A stretch of DNA of 64,000 nt from Roseiarcus sp963753135. Its GTDB lineage: Bacteria > Pseudomonadota > Alphaproteobacteria > Rhizobiales > Beijerinckiaceae. Positions 18,213 to 27,974 of the stretch are shown here, one piece after another. The position numbers were made by a program, and so were the translations under genes. The stretch is taken from positions 186,001 through 250,000 of the forward strand of contig CAVWBA010000005.1 in NCBI GenBank assembly GCA_963753135.1, read 5' to 3'. The notes beneath the pieces are model-generated. The model made no database searches and was not told where the DNA came from. It saw only the letters and a program-made list of their open reading frames with translations. Each line of letters starts with the position of its first letter. The first letter of the stretch is position 1.

Positions 18213-18662
18213 CTATCCCGATCCAAGCTTGCGGGTGAAGCCGGACAGCGAAATATCCGTGCTCATCTGCATCACGGCGGCGTTCTGGACCTCGACATGG
18301 GCGGTCCGGCCTCGCTTGAAGGCGACGAGAAACCGCGAATAATCGTGGCTTGTTCGCGGGAAGAAGAGCCGGCATTGGGCGCCGTCGTCGCCGAATTTGC
18401 AATCGTCGGCGGTGAGGATGCGCGAAAACAGCCGTTCCCGGGCGTGATCAATCCAAATCGACAGTTTGGCGCCCGGATTGCCGACCCGATGCGTCTCGAC
18501 GCGAAGCCCGTCGACGCCGCCCCGGACGCCAAACGAGAACGTCACGTTCCGCCCGGACGGATCGCCCGCCATCAGTTGCGCGGACGACCTTGCACGAGCG
18601 AGCGATGGAGCGAGCGCCGCTGCGCTGATAAAAACCGTGGCCGCGATGAAATGCCTGATCAT
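18213..18662 (-). CDS. Secreted protein of unknown function (150 aa)
   Basis: 149 residues with a clear signal peptide (MIRHFIAATVFISAAALAPS, cleavage after ARA). The mature part is short and beta-rich with two Cys (DDCKFGDDGAQC) that could form a disulfide. No family recognised. It lies 73 bp downstream of the 411-residue secreted protein on the same strand, so the two may be co-expressed. Confidence 0.7.
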   Translation of the reverse strand: MIRHFIAATVFISAAALAPSLARARSSAQLMAGDPSGRNVTFSFGVRGGVDGLRVETHRVGNPGAKLSIWIDHARERLFSRILTADDCKFGDDGAQCRLFFPRTSHDYSRFLVAFKRGRTAHVEVQNAAVMQMSTDISLSGFTRKLGSG

Positions 18663-18735
18663 TTTGGATTGTCCCGAGCGTGAAATGGCGGAAGCGCCGG
18701 GCCGCTTGAGCCCAGCGCTTCATTTGAGCGACGGC

Positions 18736-19971
18736 TCAGTTGATGCGGTAGACGACGGGGCAGTTGACGATGAATCCGACCGCCTTGGGCTTGCCCCCCG
18801 CGATGCTATCGATGATGCCGCGTTCGCCGGCGTCCTCGATGGCGATCGCATCCGTCATCTTGGTGCGGTAGCCCTTTTCGATGGCGTCCGCCGTCCATTT
18901 GACGGGGAACAGGCGCCACAGCGGGCTGTAGTCCAGGTTGATGGTCGGGATGCCGCCGAGCACGTTCAAAGGCCCATGTGTTCCTTTGTCTGAAAGCGCG
19001 CTGTCGAGACCCTGGCGGAACGGGTCGTCGACGCCCGTCGGCCCATTCACGAACACATAGATGCGCTCGGCGGCCTCCCCTGGCGAGGCGTCCTCGAGCG
19101 CGAACGGCACGTCCTTCAGGGCGGGCGTGTAGGTGGCGCCTTCAAGCGCGGCGACGACCGGGTCGTTGGCTTCCGTGGAGAGATAGAAGATCGGCTTGCC
19201 GAACGTGTAGCCGAGGGTCAATTTGAGTGTGACCGTGCCGTCGCGCGGACAGATCTTGACGACCTTGTCCTCCACTTTCGAATAATCCACGTTGCCGTCG
19301 CACATCTTGTTGAGGTCATCGTCTGAAACGTTGAACGCCACCATCGGCATGTCGAAGAGCGCGTTCTTGGCGTTGGCGAATTGCACCAGCGGCGAATAGT
19401 CGGCGTCGCCCACCGACCCGGGCTGAACCGCCTTGGGCGGGAAGAAATTCGGCGCCTCGCCCGGCGTCACGCTGTGCACCGGCGAGAAGTCGACTTTCCC
19501 GGATTTGAAAACGATTGTGCCGTCCTTATCAATGCGCGCCTCGCGCGCCGCCTTTCCGGTCACCGCGTAGGCCAGTTTCGGCGAATAGTCGACGCCATGG
19601 AGATTGGCGAGGTTGGGATCGGTGGTGTCGGTCATGATCGACCAGACCAGTTCGCCCGATTCCAGCCGCCCTTTTCGCAACGGGAGAGTCGCTGTGCCGG
19701 CGTCGAGGTCGACGATCGCCGACTTCATCAGCAGCACCGGCCCGAGAAAGGAGGGATCGACTTCCGATGGCGAAGGCTGCGCGGTGATCATGACCTGATC
19801 CGGATAGATCGATTTGGGAGCGGGACGAATTTCGGACAGCGGCGGACCTTCCACGCCGCGGTTGATCACCGCCGCTGATGCTGTGGCTGGCAAGCCAGCG
19901 CAAATCATTCCAACAAGACAAAGCGCAGCGATTCGATCGCCGCGCAGGCGCAGAATATCGCTCATTTTCAA
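18736..19971 (-). CDS. Large secreted protein of unknown function
   Basis: 411 residues. Signal peptide with hydrophobic core ALCLVGMICAGLPATASA. The mature protein has repeated HGVDYSPKLAY / PVHSVTPGE / YSPLVQFANAK / LDYSPLWRLF segments, suggesting internal repeats built on a Y-S-P motif, and ends IVNCPVVYRIN. I do not recognise the family. It is predicted periplasmic or extracellular, with no membrane anchor or metal site evident. Confidence 0.7.
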   Translation of the reverse strand: MKMSDILRLRGDRIAALCLVGMICAGLPATASAAVINRGVEGPPLSEIRPAPKSIYPDQVMITAQPSPSEVDPSFLGPVLLMKSAIVDLDAGTATLPLRKGRLESGELVWSIMTDTTDPNLANLHGVDYSPKLAYAVTGKAAREARIDKDGTIVFKSGKVDFSPVHSVTPGEAPNFFPPKAVQPGSVGDADYSPLVQFANAKNALFDMPMVAFNVSDDDLNKMCDGNVDYSKVEDKVVKICPRDGTVTLKLTLGYTFGKPIFYLSTEANDPVVAALEGATYTPALKDVPFALEDASPGEAAERIYVFVNGPTGVDDPFRQGLDSALSDKGTHGPLNVLGGIPTINLDYSPLWRLFPVKWTADAIEKGYRTKMTDAIAIEDAGERGIIDSIAGGKPKAVGFIVNCPVVYRIN

Positions 19972-20202
19972 TACTCCAGTAACGGGTTATTGGGACGGCC
20001 TCTCTAGACGACAGCGGCCGCTTTAAGACTGATGGTCATTATCGGTGATCAGCTCCGAGGGAAAATTCCTTGTCGCTATACTTTTAATAGTCGCATGCTA
20101 TTGAAGGGCCCCCGGACGGCCGCCTTTTGTTCAAACCGGCGGCTTGGCGGGGCGCGGTCTTCGTTCGGCGATTTTTGCCCGGCCGTCTGCAGGGCTTGCC
20201 GG

Positions 20203-20231
20203 TTGACGCCTCGCGTCCGACCTGCCTATAA
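20203..20231 (+). promoter_or_regulatory. Sigma-70-like promoter of rpsT
   Basis: TTGACG (20203-20208), a 17-base spacer and CTATAA (20226-20231) make a near-consensus promoter about 84 bp before the rpsT ATG, placing the start site near 20238. Confidence 0.65.
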
Positions 20232-20246
20232 GCCCGGCCGAGCAAG

Positions 20247-20279
20247 GCTGGGCTTGAAACCCGGCCCGTTTATTTTTTT
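20247..20279 (+). terminator. Hairpin plus T-run in the rpsT leader (possible attenuator)
   Basis: GCTGGG (20247-20252) pairs with CCCGGC (20260-20265) across a 7-base loop, followed by a T-rich run at 20269-20279. It lies between the predicted rpsT start site and the ATG, so it would act in the leader of S20 mRNA rather than at the end of a gene. Confidence 0.4.
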
Positions 20280-20314
20280 GACCGGCGCCAGAGGCGCCGC
20301 AGGAAAGAAAGTCC

Positions 20315-20581
20315 ATGGCCAATACCAAGTCGGCCCAGAAAGCGGCCCGCCAGACCATTCGCCGCACCGCCGTGAACAAGTCGCGCCGCACCGAGATGCG
20401 CACCTACATCCGCAAGGTCGAGGAGGCGATCGCCTCCAAGGACCCGAAGGTCGCCGCCGACGCGTTGAGCGCGGCCGAACCCAAGCTCGCCCGAGCGGCG
20501 CAAAAAGGCATCGTGCATAAGAACGCCGCGTCGCGCAAAATCTCGCGCCTGACCAAGCGGGTCAAGGCGCTCGCCGGCTGA
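20315..20581 (+). CDS. rpsT: 30S ribosomal protein S20
   Basis: 88 residues; starts MANTKSAQKAARQTIRRTAV, a textbook S20 N-terminus, Lys/Arg-rich throughout. Binds 16S rRNA early in 30S assembly. Its own promoter and a leader hairpin are visible upstream. It is followed by DUF3297 and lepA on the same strand. Confidence 0.97.
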   Translation: MANTKSAQKAARQTIRRTAVNKSRRTEMRTYIRKVEEAIASKDPKVAADALSAAEPKLARAAQKGIVHKNAASRKISRLTKRVKALAG

Positions 20582-20624
20582 CCGCTTCGGCCGTCCGTCC
20601 GGGGCCTAAGCGCTCATCACCCCG

Positions 20625-20903
20625 ATGACCGACGTTCCGCCCGACCGGCTCAGCGTCGACCCTTCAAGTCCGTTCTACGACGAAGCGGCCCTGGCGCGGG
20701 GCGTCGGCGTGCGTTTTCGCGGCGTCGAGCGGCGCGACGTCGAGGAATATTGCGTGAGCGAGGGTTGGATCCGGGCGGCGGCGGGCAAGGCGCTCGACCG
20801 CCGAGGCCAGCCGCTCGTGATCAAGATGACGGGCGCCGTCGATCCCTATTATCTTGCGTCTCCCGGCGACGCCGCCGATCCGGACGCACCGCCTGCTGGC
20901 TGA
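20625..20903 (+). CDS. DUF3297 family protein
   Basis: 92 residues. PPDRLSVDPSSPFYDE, VGVRFRGVERRDVEEYCVSE and WIRAAAGKALDRRGQPLVIK match the conserved short proteins called DUF3297. No signal peptide; presumably cytoplasmic. Function unknown. Sits 43 bp after rpsT and 140 bp before lepA. Confidence 0.85.
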   Translation: MTDVPPDRLSVDPSSPFYDEAALARGVGVRFRGVERRDVEEYCVSEGWIRAAAGKALDRRGQPLVIKMTGAVDPYYLASPGDAADPDAPPAG

Positions 20904-21043
20904 GAGCCGATAGGCCCGCCGGATGAAGGGAGATCCGTCCGCTTCGCGCGAACCCTTGTAACCTAACCCGTCTTCCGTAGGAGAGGGGGAGCAACGCTCG
21001 AATCCCGTTCCCTTCCCTGCCGCGGGCTGCTATCCCGCGCCCC

Positions 21044-22849
21044 ATGACCGTCCACCCGATCGAGAATATCCGAAACTTCGCGATCATCGCCCATATCGAC
21101 CACGGCAAGTCGACGCTCGCCGACCGGCTCATCCAAGAGACCGGGACGATGGCGGAGCGCGACATGGTCGAGCAGGTGCTCGATTCCATGGACATCGAGC
21201 GCGAGCGCGGCATCACGATCAAGGCGCAGACCGTGCGTCTCGAATACAAAGCCGAGGACGGGAAGCCCTATATCCTCAACCTCATGGACACGCCCGGCCA
21301 CGTCGACTTCGCCTACGAGGTGTCGCGCTCGCTCGCCGCGTGCGAGGGCTCCCTCCTGGTGGTCGACGCGAGCCAGGGGGTCGAGGCGCAGACGCTGGCG
21401 AACGTCTATCACGCCCTCGACGCGGGGCACGAGATCGTGCCGGTGCTCAACAAGATCGACCTGCCCGCGGCTGAGCCCGAGCGGATCAAGGAGCAGATCG
21501 AGGACGTGATCGGCCTCGACGCTTCGGACGCCGTGCCGATCTCGGCCAAGACGGGTCTCAACATCGATCTCGTGCTTGAGGCGATCGTCAAGCGCCTGCC
21601 TCCGCCGAAGGGCGACGAATCGGCGCCTTTGAAGGCGCTGCTCGTCGACTCCTGGTACGACGCTTATCTGGGCGTCGTCGTGCTCATTCGCGTGATGGAC
21701 GGGACGCTCAAAAAGGGCTCGCGCATCCGCATGATGGGCTCAGGCGCAGTGTACGAAGTCGACCGCATCGGCGTGTTCAGGCCGAAGATGATCGAGATCG
21801 CCGAGCTTGGCCCGGGCGAGGTCGGCTACATCACCGCGCAGATCAAACAGGTCGCGGACACCCGCGTCGGCGACACGATCACCGACGAGCGGCGTCCCAC
21901 GCCCGAGGCGCTGCCCGGGTTTAAGCCCGCGCAGCCCGTCGTCTTCTGCGGCCTCTTCCCGACCGACGCCGCCGACTTCGAGGATTTGCGCGCGGCGATG
22001 GGCAAGCTCAGGCTCAACGACGCAAGCTTCTCCTATGAGATGGAGACCTCGGCCGCGCTCGGCTTCGGGTTCCGCTGCGGCTTCCTCGGCCTCCTGCATC
22101 TCGAAATCATCCAGGAGAGGCTCGAGCGCGAGTTCAACCTCGATCTCATCGCAACCGCGCCATCGGTCATTTACAAGATCGCGCTCACCGACAAGTCCGA
22201 GATCGAGCTGCACAATCCGGCGGACATGCCCGACGTGGTCAAGATCGCCGAGATTAGCGAGCCTTGGATCAAGGCGACCATCCTCACTCCGGACGACTAC
22301 CTCGGCGCGATCCTCAAGCTCTGCCAGGACCGGCGCGGGGTGCAGATCGACCTCAACTACGTGGGCAAGCGAGCGATGGTGGTCTACGAGCTGCCGCTTA
22401 ACGAGGTCGTGTTCGACTTCTATGATCGCCTGAAGTCGATCTCCAAGGGTTATGCATCGTTCGACTACCAGATCATCGACTATCGCGCGGGCGACCTGGT
22501 CAAGATGTCGATCCTGGTCAACGCCGAGCCGGTCGACGCGTTGTCGATGCTCGTCCACCGCGATCGCGCCGAGGCGCGCGGCCGGGCGATGGTCGAGAAA
22601 CTCAAGGACTTGATCCCGCCGCATATGTTCCAGATCCCGGTTCAGGCCGCGATTGGCGGCAAGATCATCGCGCGCGAAACGATCCGAGCTTTGCGCAAGG
22701 ACGTCACCGCCAAATGCTACGGCGGCGACGCCACCCGCAAGCGCAAGCTGCTCGAGAAGCAGAAAGCTGGCAAGAAGAAGATGCGCCAGTTCGGCAAGGT
22801 CGACATTCCGCAGGAAGCGTTTATCGCCGCGCTCAAGATGGATAGTTGA
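21044..22849 (+). CDS. lepA: Elongation factor 4 (LepA)
   Basis: 601 residues, the usual length. Translational GTPase that back-translocates stalled ribosomes. G-domain motifs AHIDHGKST (P-loop), DTPGH and NKID are visible, and the LepA-specific C-terminal domain ends QFGKVDIPQEAFIAALKMD. Confidence 0.98.
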   Translation: MTVHPIENIRNFAIIAHIDHGKSTLADRLIQETGTMAERDMVEQVLDSMDIERERGITIKAQTVRLEYKAEDGKPYILNLMDTPGHVDFAYEVSRSLAACEGSLLVVDASQGVEAQTLANVYHALDAGHEIVPVLNKIDLPAAEPERIKEQIEDVIGLDASDAVPISAKTGLNIDLVLEAIVKRLPPPKGDESAPLKALLVDSWYDAYLGVVVLIRVMDGTLKKGSRIRMMGSGAVYEVDRIGVFRPKMIEIAELGPGEVGYITAQIKQVADTRVGDTITDERRPTPEALPGFKPAQPVVFCGLFPTDAADFEDLRAAMGKLRLNDASFSYEMETSAALGFGFRCGFLGLLHLEIIQERLEREFNLDLIATAPSVIYKIALTDKSEIELHNPADMPDVVKIAEISEPWIKATILTPDDYLGAILKLCQDRRGVQIDLNYVGKRAMVVYELPLNEVVFDFYDRLKSISKGYASFDYQIIDYRAGDLVKMSILVNAEPVDALSMLVHRDRAEARGRAMVEKLKDLIPPHMFQIPVQAAIGGKIIARETIRALRKDVTAKCYGGDATRKRKLLEKQKAGKKKMRQFGKVDIPQEAFIAALKMDS

Positions 22850-22929
22850 GAGGGAATCATTGGCGTCATGCGCGCTTTGCCGCGGGCGTTTAGCCCTTCA
22901 CATCGGGCCGCCAAACCGGGAGGAGCGTC

Positions 22930-23422
22930 ATGATCAATCGGGGAATTTTTGCAGCCCTCATCGCCGTTGCCGCGATGGGCTCCGACAGCGCAGGCCCAGA
23001 CGCTGCCGACCCATCGCATCCCCTCGGCGCTGGCGGTCGAGGCGGCGAGCGAGACGGTCGCGTCCTGCGCAAGCCAAGGCTATCACGAGACCGCGCAGGT
23101 GGTCGACGCCGACGGGGTGATCATCGCCACGATCCGCGGCGACGGCGTCGGCGCGCACTCGCTCGATAGCGCCTTCGACAAGGCCTATACCGCGGCGTCG
23201 TTCAAGAACGATACGCTTGCCCTCTCCGAACGGGCCAAGGGCGAGAATTCGATTCTGCCCCTCGCCAAGCTGCCGCATGTGATGTTTTTCGGCGGCGGCG
23301 TGCCGATCAAGCTCGGCGACGAACTTATCGGCGCGATTGGCGCCGCGGGCGCTCCGGGCGGCAAGCTCGACGATGCCTGCGCCCGCGCCGGCCTCGACAA
23401 GATCAAGGATCGGCTGCAGTAG
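22930..23422 (+). CDS. Secreted GlcG/HbpS-like haem-binding family protein, frameshifted
   Basis: ATG 22930 sits behind GGGAGGAG. The signal peptide begins MINRGIFAALIAVAAM and continues, after removal of one G in a GGG run near 22977, as APTAQAQTLPTHRIP with AQA cleavage. The body (YHETAQVVDADGVIIATIRG, AFDKAYTAASFKNDT, GGGVPIKLGDELIGAIGAAG) is the GlcG/HbpS fold. Restored length about 163 residues. Haem binding is a family property of some members and is not proven here. Confidence 0.8.
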
Positions 23423-23444
23423 GCGGCGCACGGAGCAGGTTGCG

Positions 23445-24161
23445 ATGTCCTTGCAGGCCTTCGCCGACGTCGAAGCCCTCGTTTTCGATGTCTTTGGCAC
23501 GGTCGTCGATTGGCGCAGCGGAGTGGCGCGGGAATTGGCTCCGTTCCTCGCCCGCTACGCGCCGAGCGCCGACCCGGCCGCCTTCGCCGACGCATGGCGG
23601 CGCCGTTATTCGCCGGCGATGGAGGAGATTCGTTCCGGACGCCGCCCCTTCGTGCGTCTGGACGTGCTGCATCGGGAAAACCTCGAAGCCGTGCTGCCGG
23701 AGTTCGGAATTGATCGTGCGGCGGTTCCTCCGTCCGAACTGGACGCCTTGAACCTCGCTTGGCGTCGGCTTGACCCCTGGCCGGATTCGGTTACGGGACT
23801 CACGCGGCTGAAACGCCGGTTCATCATCGCGCCACTGTCGAACGGCAACATCCGGCTGATGCTGGACTTGGCGAAGCGCGCCGGCCTGCCCTGGGATGCG
23901 ATTCTGGGCGCGGAAGTCGCCCAAGCTTACAAGCCAGCACCAGAGGCCTATCTGCGGACCGCCGAGACGCTCATGCTCAAGCCCGAGCAGGTCTGTCTGG
24001 TCGCCGCGCACAATGACGATCTCGCCGCGGCTCGGCGTTGCGGCCTGCGGACGGCCTTTATCCCACGGCCAACCGAGCATGGGCCGCGGCAGACGGTTGA
24101 TCTCGAGCCTCAGGAGGATTGGGACATCGTTGCAAGGGATCTCATGGATCTGGCCGGCTAG
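23445..24161 (+). CDS. Haloacid dehalogenase, type II-like HAD hydrolase
   Basis: 238 residues from ATG 23445. HAD motif I is FDVFGTVVDW (nucleophile Asp), motif II PLSNGN, motif III in AYKPAPEAY, motif IV VAAHNDDLAAAR. The VDWRSG and AHNxDL variants are those of 2-haloacid dehalogenases. Predicted cytoplasmic. No transporter for halogenated acids is adjacent, so a broader phosphatase role is possible. Confidence 0.85.
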   Translation: MSLQAFADVEALVFDVFGTVVDWRSGVARELAPFLARYAPSADPAAFADAWRRRYSPAMEEIRSGRRPFVRLDVLHRENLEAVLPEFGIDRAAVPPSELDALNLAWRRLDPWPDSVTGLTRLKRRFIIAPLSNGNIRLMLDLAKRAGLPWDAILGAEVAQAYKPAPEAYLRTAETLMLKPEQVCLVAAHNDDLAAARRCGLRTAFIPRPTEHGPRQTVDLEPQEDWDIVARDLMDLAG

Positions 24162-24357
24162 ATGAGAAGCCCGCTCCGCTGACGGCGGAGGATCAGCAAT
24201 GCAGCCCAATTTGGGCGAAGGGATCAGTCTGGACGGAAATAATTTCAGTCACCATATCGAGCTCCCCGGTATTGGAAACTGGCGCGATCCCTGCATTGGC
24301 GCTTTCAGCGCCCTTGTTCTAGAACGCGGGCCGGACGGTCTTTAAGCGATTTTGGTC

Positions 24358-27030
24358 ATGAGCGGCGTCAACGACATTCGTTCGAACTTCCTTGAGTTCT
24401 TCGGCAGGAACGAGCACGCCATCGTGCCCTCGAGCTCGCTCGTGCCGCGCAACGACCCGACGCTCATGTTCACCAACGCCGGGATGGTGCAGTTCAAGAA
24501 CCTCTTCACTGGCGTCGAGAAGCGCCCCTATCTGCGAGCGACGACGGCGCAGAAATGCGTGCGCGCCGGGGGCAAGCACAACGACCTCGACAATGTCGGC
24601 TATACCGCGCGCCACCACACCTTCTTTGAGATGCTCGGCAACTTCTCGTTCGGCGACTATTTCAAGGACTACGCGATCGAATATGCATGGGGATTGCTGA
24701 CACGCGACTTCGGCTTACCCGCTGAAAAACTCACCGTCACCGTCTATTACGACGATGACGAGGCGTTCAATCTGTGGCGGAAGATCTCAGGGCTCCCCGA
24801 GCGGCGGATCATCCGCATCGCGACAAGCGACAATTTCTGGGCGATGGGCGACACCGGCCCCTGCGGCCCCTGCTCCGAGATTTTCTATGATCACGGGGAT
24901 CACATCCCGGGCGGTCCGCCCGGTTCGGCGGACGCTGACGGGGACCGGTTCATCGAGATCTGGAATCTGGTGTTCATGCAATTCGAAGCGCTGCCGGGCG
25001 GCGAGCGGATCAACCTGCCGCGCCCGTCGGTCGATACGGGCATGGGGCTCGAGCGCATCGCGGCCGTTCTGCAGGGCGTGCACGACAATTATGACATCGA
25101 CCTGTTCCGCGCGCTCATTCGCGCCAGCGCCGATCTGACCGGCGTCGATCCCGACGGCCCCCAGCGCGCTTCGCATCGGGTCATCGCGGACCATCTGCGC
25201 GCGTCCGCTTTCCTGGTCGCCGACGGCGTGCTGCCGTCGAACGAAGGGCGCGGCTATGTGCTCCGCCGCATCATGCGCCGGGCCATGCGCCACGCGCAGA
25301 TCCTCGGCGCGCGAGATCCCTTGATGTGGCGGCTCGTTCCGGCGCTGACCCGCGAGATGGGCCAGGCCTATCCCGAGCTGATCCGCGCCGAAGCGCTGAT
25401 CTCGGAGACGTTGAAGCTGGAGGAGACTCGCTTTCGCTCGACGCTCGCGCGGGGCTTGTCCATTCTCGAGGACGAGACGCGTGCGCTTGGGGCTGGCGGC
25501 GTCTTGAACGGCGAGACGGCGTTCCGCCTCTACGACACCTATGGATTTCCGCTTGATCTGACCCAAGATGCGCTGCGCGCGCGAGGGCTCTCGGTCGACA
25601 CGGAAGGCTTCAACGCCGCCATGGAGCGCCAGCGCGCCGAGGCCCGCCGCGCCTGGGCAGGTTCGGGGGAAGCCGCGACCGAAACGGTCTGGTATGCTTT
25701 ACGCGAGCGCGTCGGCGCGACCGATTTCTTAGGTTACGAGACCGAGGCCGCCGAAGGCGTCATAAGCGCGATCGTCAAGGACGGCGTCGAAGTCGGGACG
25801 CTCAACGCGGGCGAACGCGGATCGCTGATCCTCAACCAGACGCCGTTCTACGGCGAGGCAGGCGGCCAGGTCGGCGACGTCGGCGAGATCACCGCGTCCG
25901 GCTTTCGCGCCGAAGTCACAGACACGCGCAAGAAGCTCGGCGACCTCATCGTCCATGACGTCATGATCGTCGAGGGCGTGGCGAGCCCCGGCATGGCGGT
26001 CGAGCTTCACGTCAATCACGATGCGCGCACGGCGACGCGCGCCAACCATTCGGCGACCCATATCCTGCATGAGGCTTTGCGCATGGTGCTCGGCGATCAT
26101 GTGGCGCAGAAGGGCTCGCTGGTTTCGCCCGAGCGGCTCAGGTTCGACTTCGCGCATCCGAAGGCGATCACGCGGGCCGAACTCGAAAAGATCGAGGACA
26201 TCGCCAATAGCGTGGTGTTGGAAAACGCCGAAGTGACGACACGGCTCATGGGGATCGATGATGCGCGGGCGCTCGGAGCGCGGGCCCTGTTCGGCGAGAA
26301 ATATCCGGACGAAGTGCGCGTCGTCAGCATGGGCGAGATCGACGACGGCCACCACCACGAGCGGACCTATTCGATCGAGCTTTGCGGCGGCACCCATGTC
26401 CACCGAACCGGCGACATTGGCCTCATCACCATCGTTGGCGAAAGCGCGGTGGCGGCGGGCGTGAGGCGCATCGAAGCGAAGACCCGCGACGAAGCGCGCA
26501 AGCGGCTCGAGGCCGATTCGCGCGCCTACGCCGATCTCGCGGGGCTGTTGCGCGCGCCCGCCGGCGAGGCCGCCGAGCGGCTCGAAGCGTTGATCGAAGA
26601 TCGGCGCAAGCTCGAGCGGGAGCTGGCCGAGGCCAAGCGCAAGCTGGCGATGGGCGGCGGGGCTGCGACAGACACCACCGCCGCGCGCGACGTCTCCGGC
26701 GTCAAGCTTTACGCCCGCGCGGTGAGCGGCGTCGACATGAAGGATCTGAAGTCGCTCGCTGACGAAGCCAAGCAGAATGTTGGCTCGGGCGTTGTCGCGA
26801 TTGCGGCGGCGAGCGAAGACGGCAAGGCGAGCATCGTCGTCGCCGTCACGCCCGATCTCACGAGCCGCTTCAATGCGGTCGATCTGGTCAGGCTCGGCTC
26901 TGCGGCGCTCGGCGGCAAGGGCGGCGGCGGCCGCCCGGACATGGCGCAAGCCGGCGGCCCGGACGGCGCGAAGACGCAAGAGGCGCTGGCCGCAGTTGAG
27001 GAAGGCGTGCGGCGGGCGGCGGGGGCGTAA
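24358..27030 (+). CDS. alaS: Alanyl-tRNA synthetase
   Basis: 890 residues from ATG 24358 (a TTG two codons earlier is also in frame). Class II catalytic core MSGVNDIRSNFLEFFGRNEH, then NAGMVQFKNLFTG. The editing domain has the zinc ligands HSATHILHEAL and CGGTHVHRTG. The Gly-rich end (GGKGGGGRPDMAQAGG) is the C-Ala domain. Complete and in frame. Confidence 0.98.
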   Translation: MSGVNDIRSNFLEFFGRNEHAIVPSSSLVPRNDPTLMFTNAGMVQFKNLFTGVEKRPYLRATTAQKCVRAGGKHNDLDNVGYTARHHTFFEMLGNFSFGDYFKDYAIEYAWGLLTRDFGLPAEKLTVTVYYDDDEAFNLWRKISGLPERRIIRIATSDNFWAMGDTGPCGPCSEIFYDHGDHIPGGPPGSADADGDRFIEIWNLVFMQFEALPGGERINLPRPSVDTGMGLERIAAVLQGVHDNYDIDLFRALIRASADLTGVDPDGPQRASHRVIADHLRASAFLVADGVLPSNEGRGYVLRRIMRRAMRHAQILGARDPLMWRLVPALTREMGQAYPELIRAEALISETLKLEETRFRSTLARGLSILEDETRALGAGGVLNGETAFRLYDTYGFPLDLTQDALRARGLSVDTEGFNAAMERQRAEARRAWAGSGEAATETVWYALRERVGATDFLGYETEAAEGVISAIVKDGVEVGTLNAGERGSLILNQTPFYGEAGGQVGDVGEITASGFRAEVTDTRKKLGDLIVHDVMIVEGVASPGMAVELHVNHDARTATRANHSATHILHEALRMVLGDHVAQKGSLVSPERLRFDFAHPKAITRAELEKIEDIANSVVLENAEVTTRLMGIDDARALGARALFGEKYPDEVRVVSMGEIDDGHHHERTYSIELCGGTHVHRTGDIGLITIVGESAVAAGVRRIEAKTRDEARKRLEADSRAYADLAGLLRAPAGEAAERLEALIEDRRKLERELAEAKRKLAMGGGAATDTTAARDVSGVKLYARAVSGVDMKDLKSLADEAKQNVGSGVVAIAAASEDGKASIVVAVTPDLTSRFNAVDLVRLGSAALGGKGGGGRPDMAQAGGPDGAKTQEALAAVEEGVRRAAGA

Positions 27031-27074
27031 GGCTTGCCGATCACAAGCGTGCTTCGTCGCTGTGGTCGCGGGGC

Positions 27075-27918
27075 CTACGGCACACCAACAAGCGCCGAAA
27101 CGGATCGAGTTACAAACGGAGCTGCAATCCAACCTTCGTTCCGGTTCAGATTGCTCCGGGCGCCGAAGCCATTCAGTCGATTCCTCCACGCCCAGGCCGC
27201 TTGGATCGCGCAGAGCAATGCATCCAAATCGTCGCCTGGCTGGATCGTCGCAAAGCGAGGCGGGCGCGTCTATCCTGAATCCATAAAGATCACTCGGGAC
27301 CCAGCGCGTTAGCGCATGCAGGATATCTTGCCTGGCCTCGTGCCGTTCCACGGTCTGCTTCTTCTTGTCTTCATGTTTGTAGCTGCGGCGATCGACGAGT
27401 TGGCGCGCGAGGACACCGGGATAGGCTTCAACCACAAGGCGATCCGGATCGCCCGCCTTTACATGAGGAATTGTCACCTCCGACCTTGCCAGTCGCGGTG
27501 CGCCTTCGAAAAACATCAAACCGACGGGAACGCCGTACAGCTTTTGTGGGCTGATCGAGCCAGCCATATCGTCGGTTTCTCGTCGGTGCTCCTTGTCACC
27601 ATCGGGCTGTCCTTTGCGAAAGGCGTCGAGCGCTTTGCGAAATCCATCTCGGCCTAAGGAATCGGCGTGACGGACATAGCCAAGCCAATCTCTCGGCCAC
27701 CCGATCTTCTCAATAAATTTACTTGCTTGACCAAAAGGGAAGTCAATTCCTGCGATCCAAGGACCCCGCCTCTTCAGCTCAGATTCGAACGCCGAAAATT
27801 CCGACCATCGTTCGAGACGACCTGCACGCAGGACTTCTCCATCAAAAGCGCAGCGAAGGCAGGTTATTCGTTTCCGCGTGCTCGGTCTGCTCGTGAAGTC
27901 GATGCCAAGCACGTTCAT
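27075..27918 (-). CDS. DUF429 family protein, frameshifted
   Basis: Starts MNVLGIDFTSRPSTRKR. Continues GPWIAGIDFPFGQASKFIEK, YGVPVGLMFFEGAPRL and VVEAYPGVLARQLVDR, the layout of DUF429 proteins (an RNase-H-like nuclease fold is suggested for the family). A frame change at about 27237 (one extra A) separates the last part, GDDLDALLCAIQAAWAW, which restores the conserved C-terminus; total 281 codons. An open frame continues antisense to alaS beyond the break but is not coding. Confidence 0.8.
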
Positions 27919-27974
27919 TTGCTGAGCCGCCACGGGTTCGTCGGCCCTTCGGTTTGCCCAAACTAAGAGGCGGC

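Noticed and set aside
25729..27236. Minus-strand frame continuing from DUF429 through alaS (total 769 codons)
   Set aside because: Only the first part is DUF429; after the frame change it is antisense to alaS and shows no domain.
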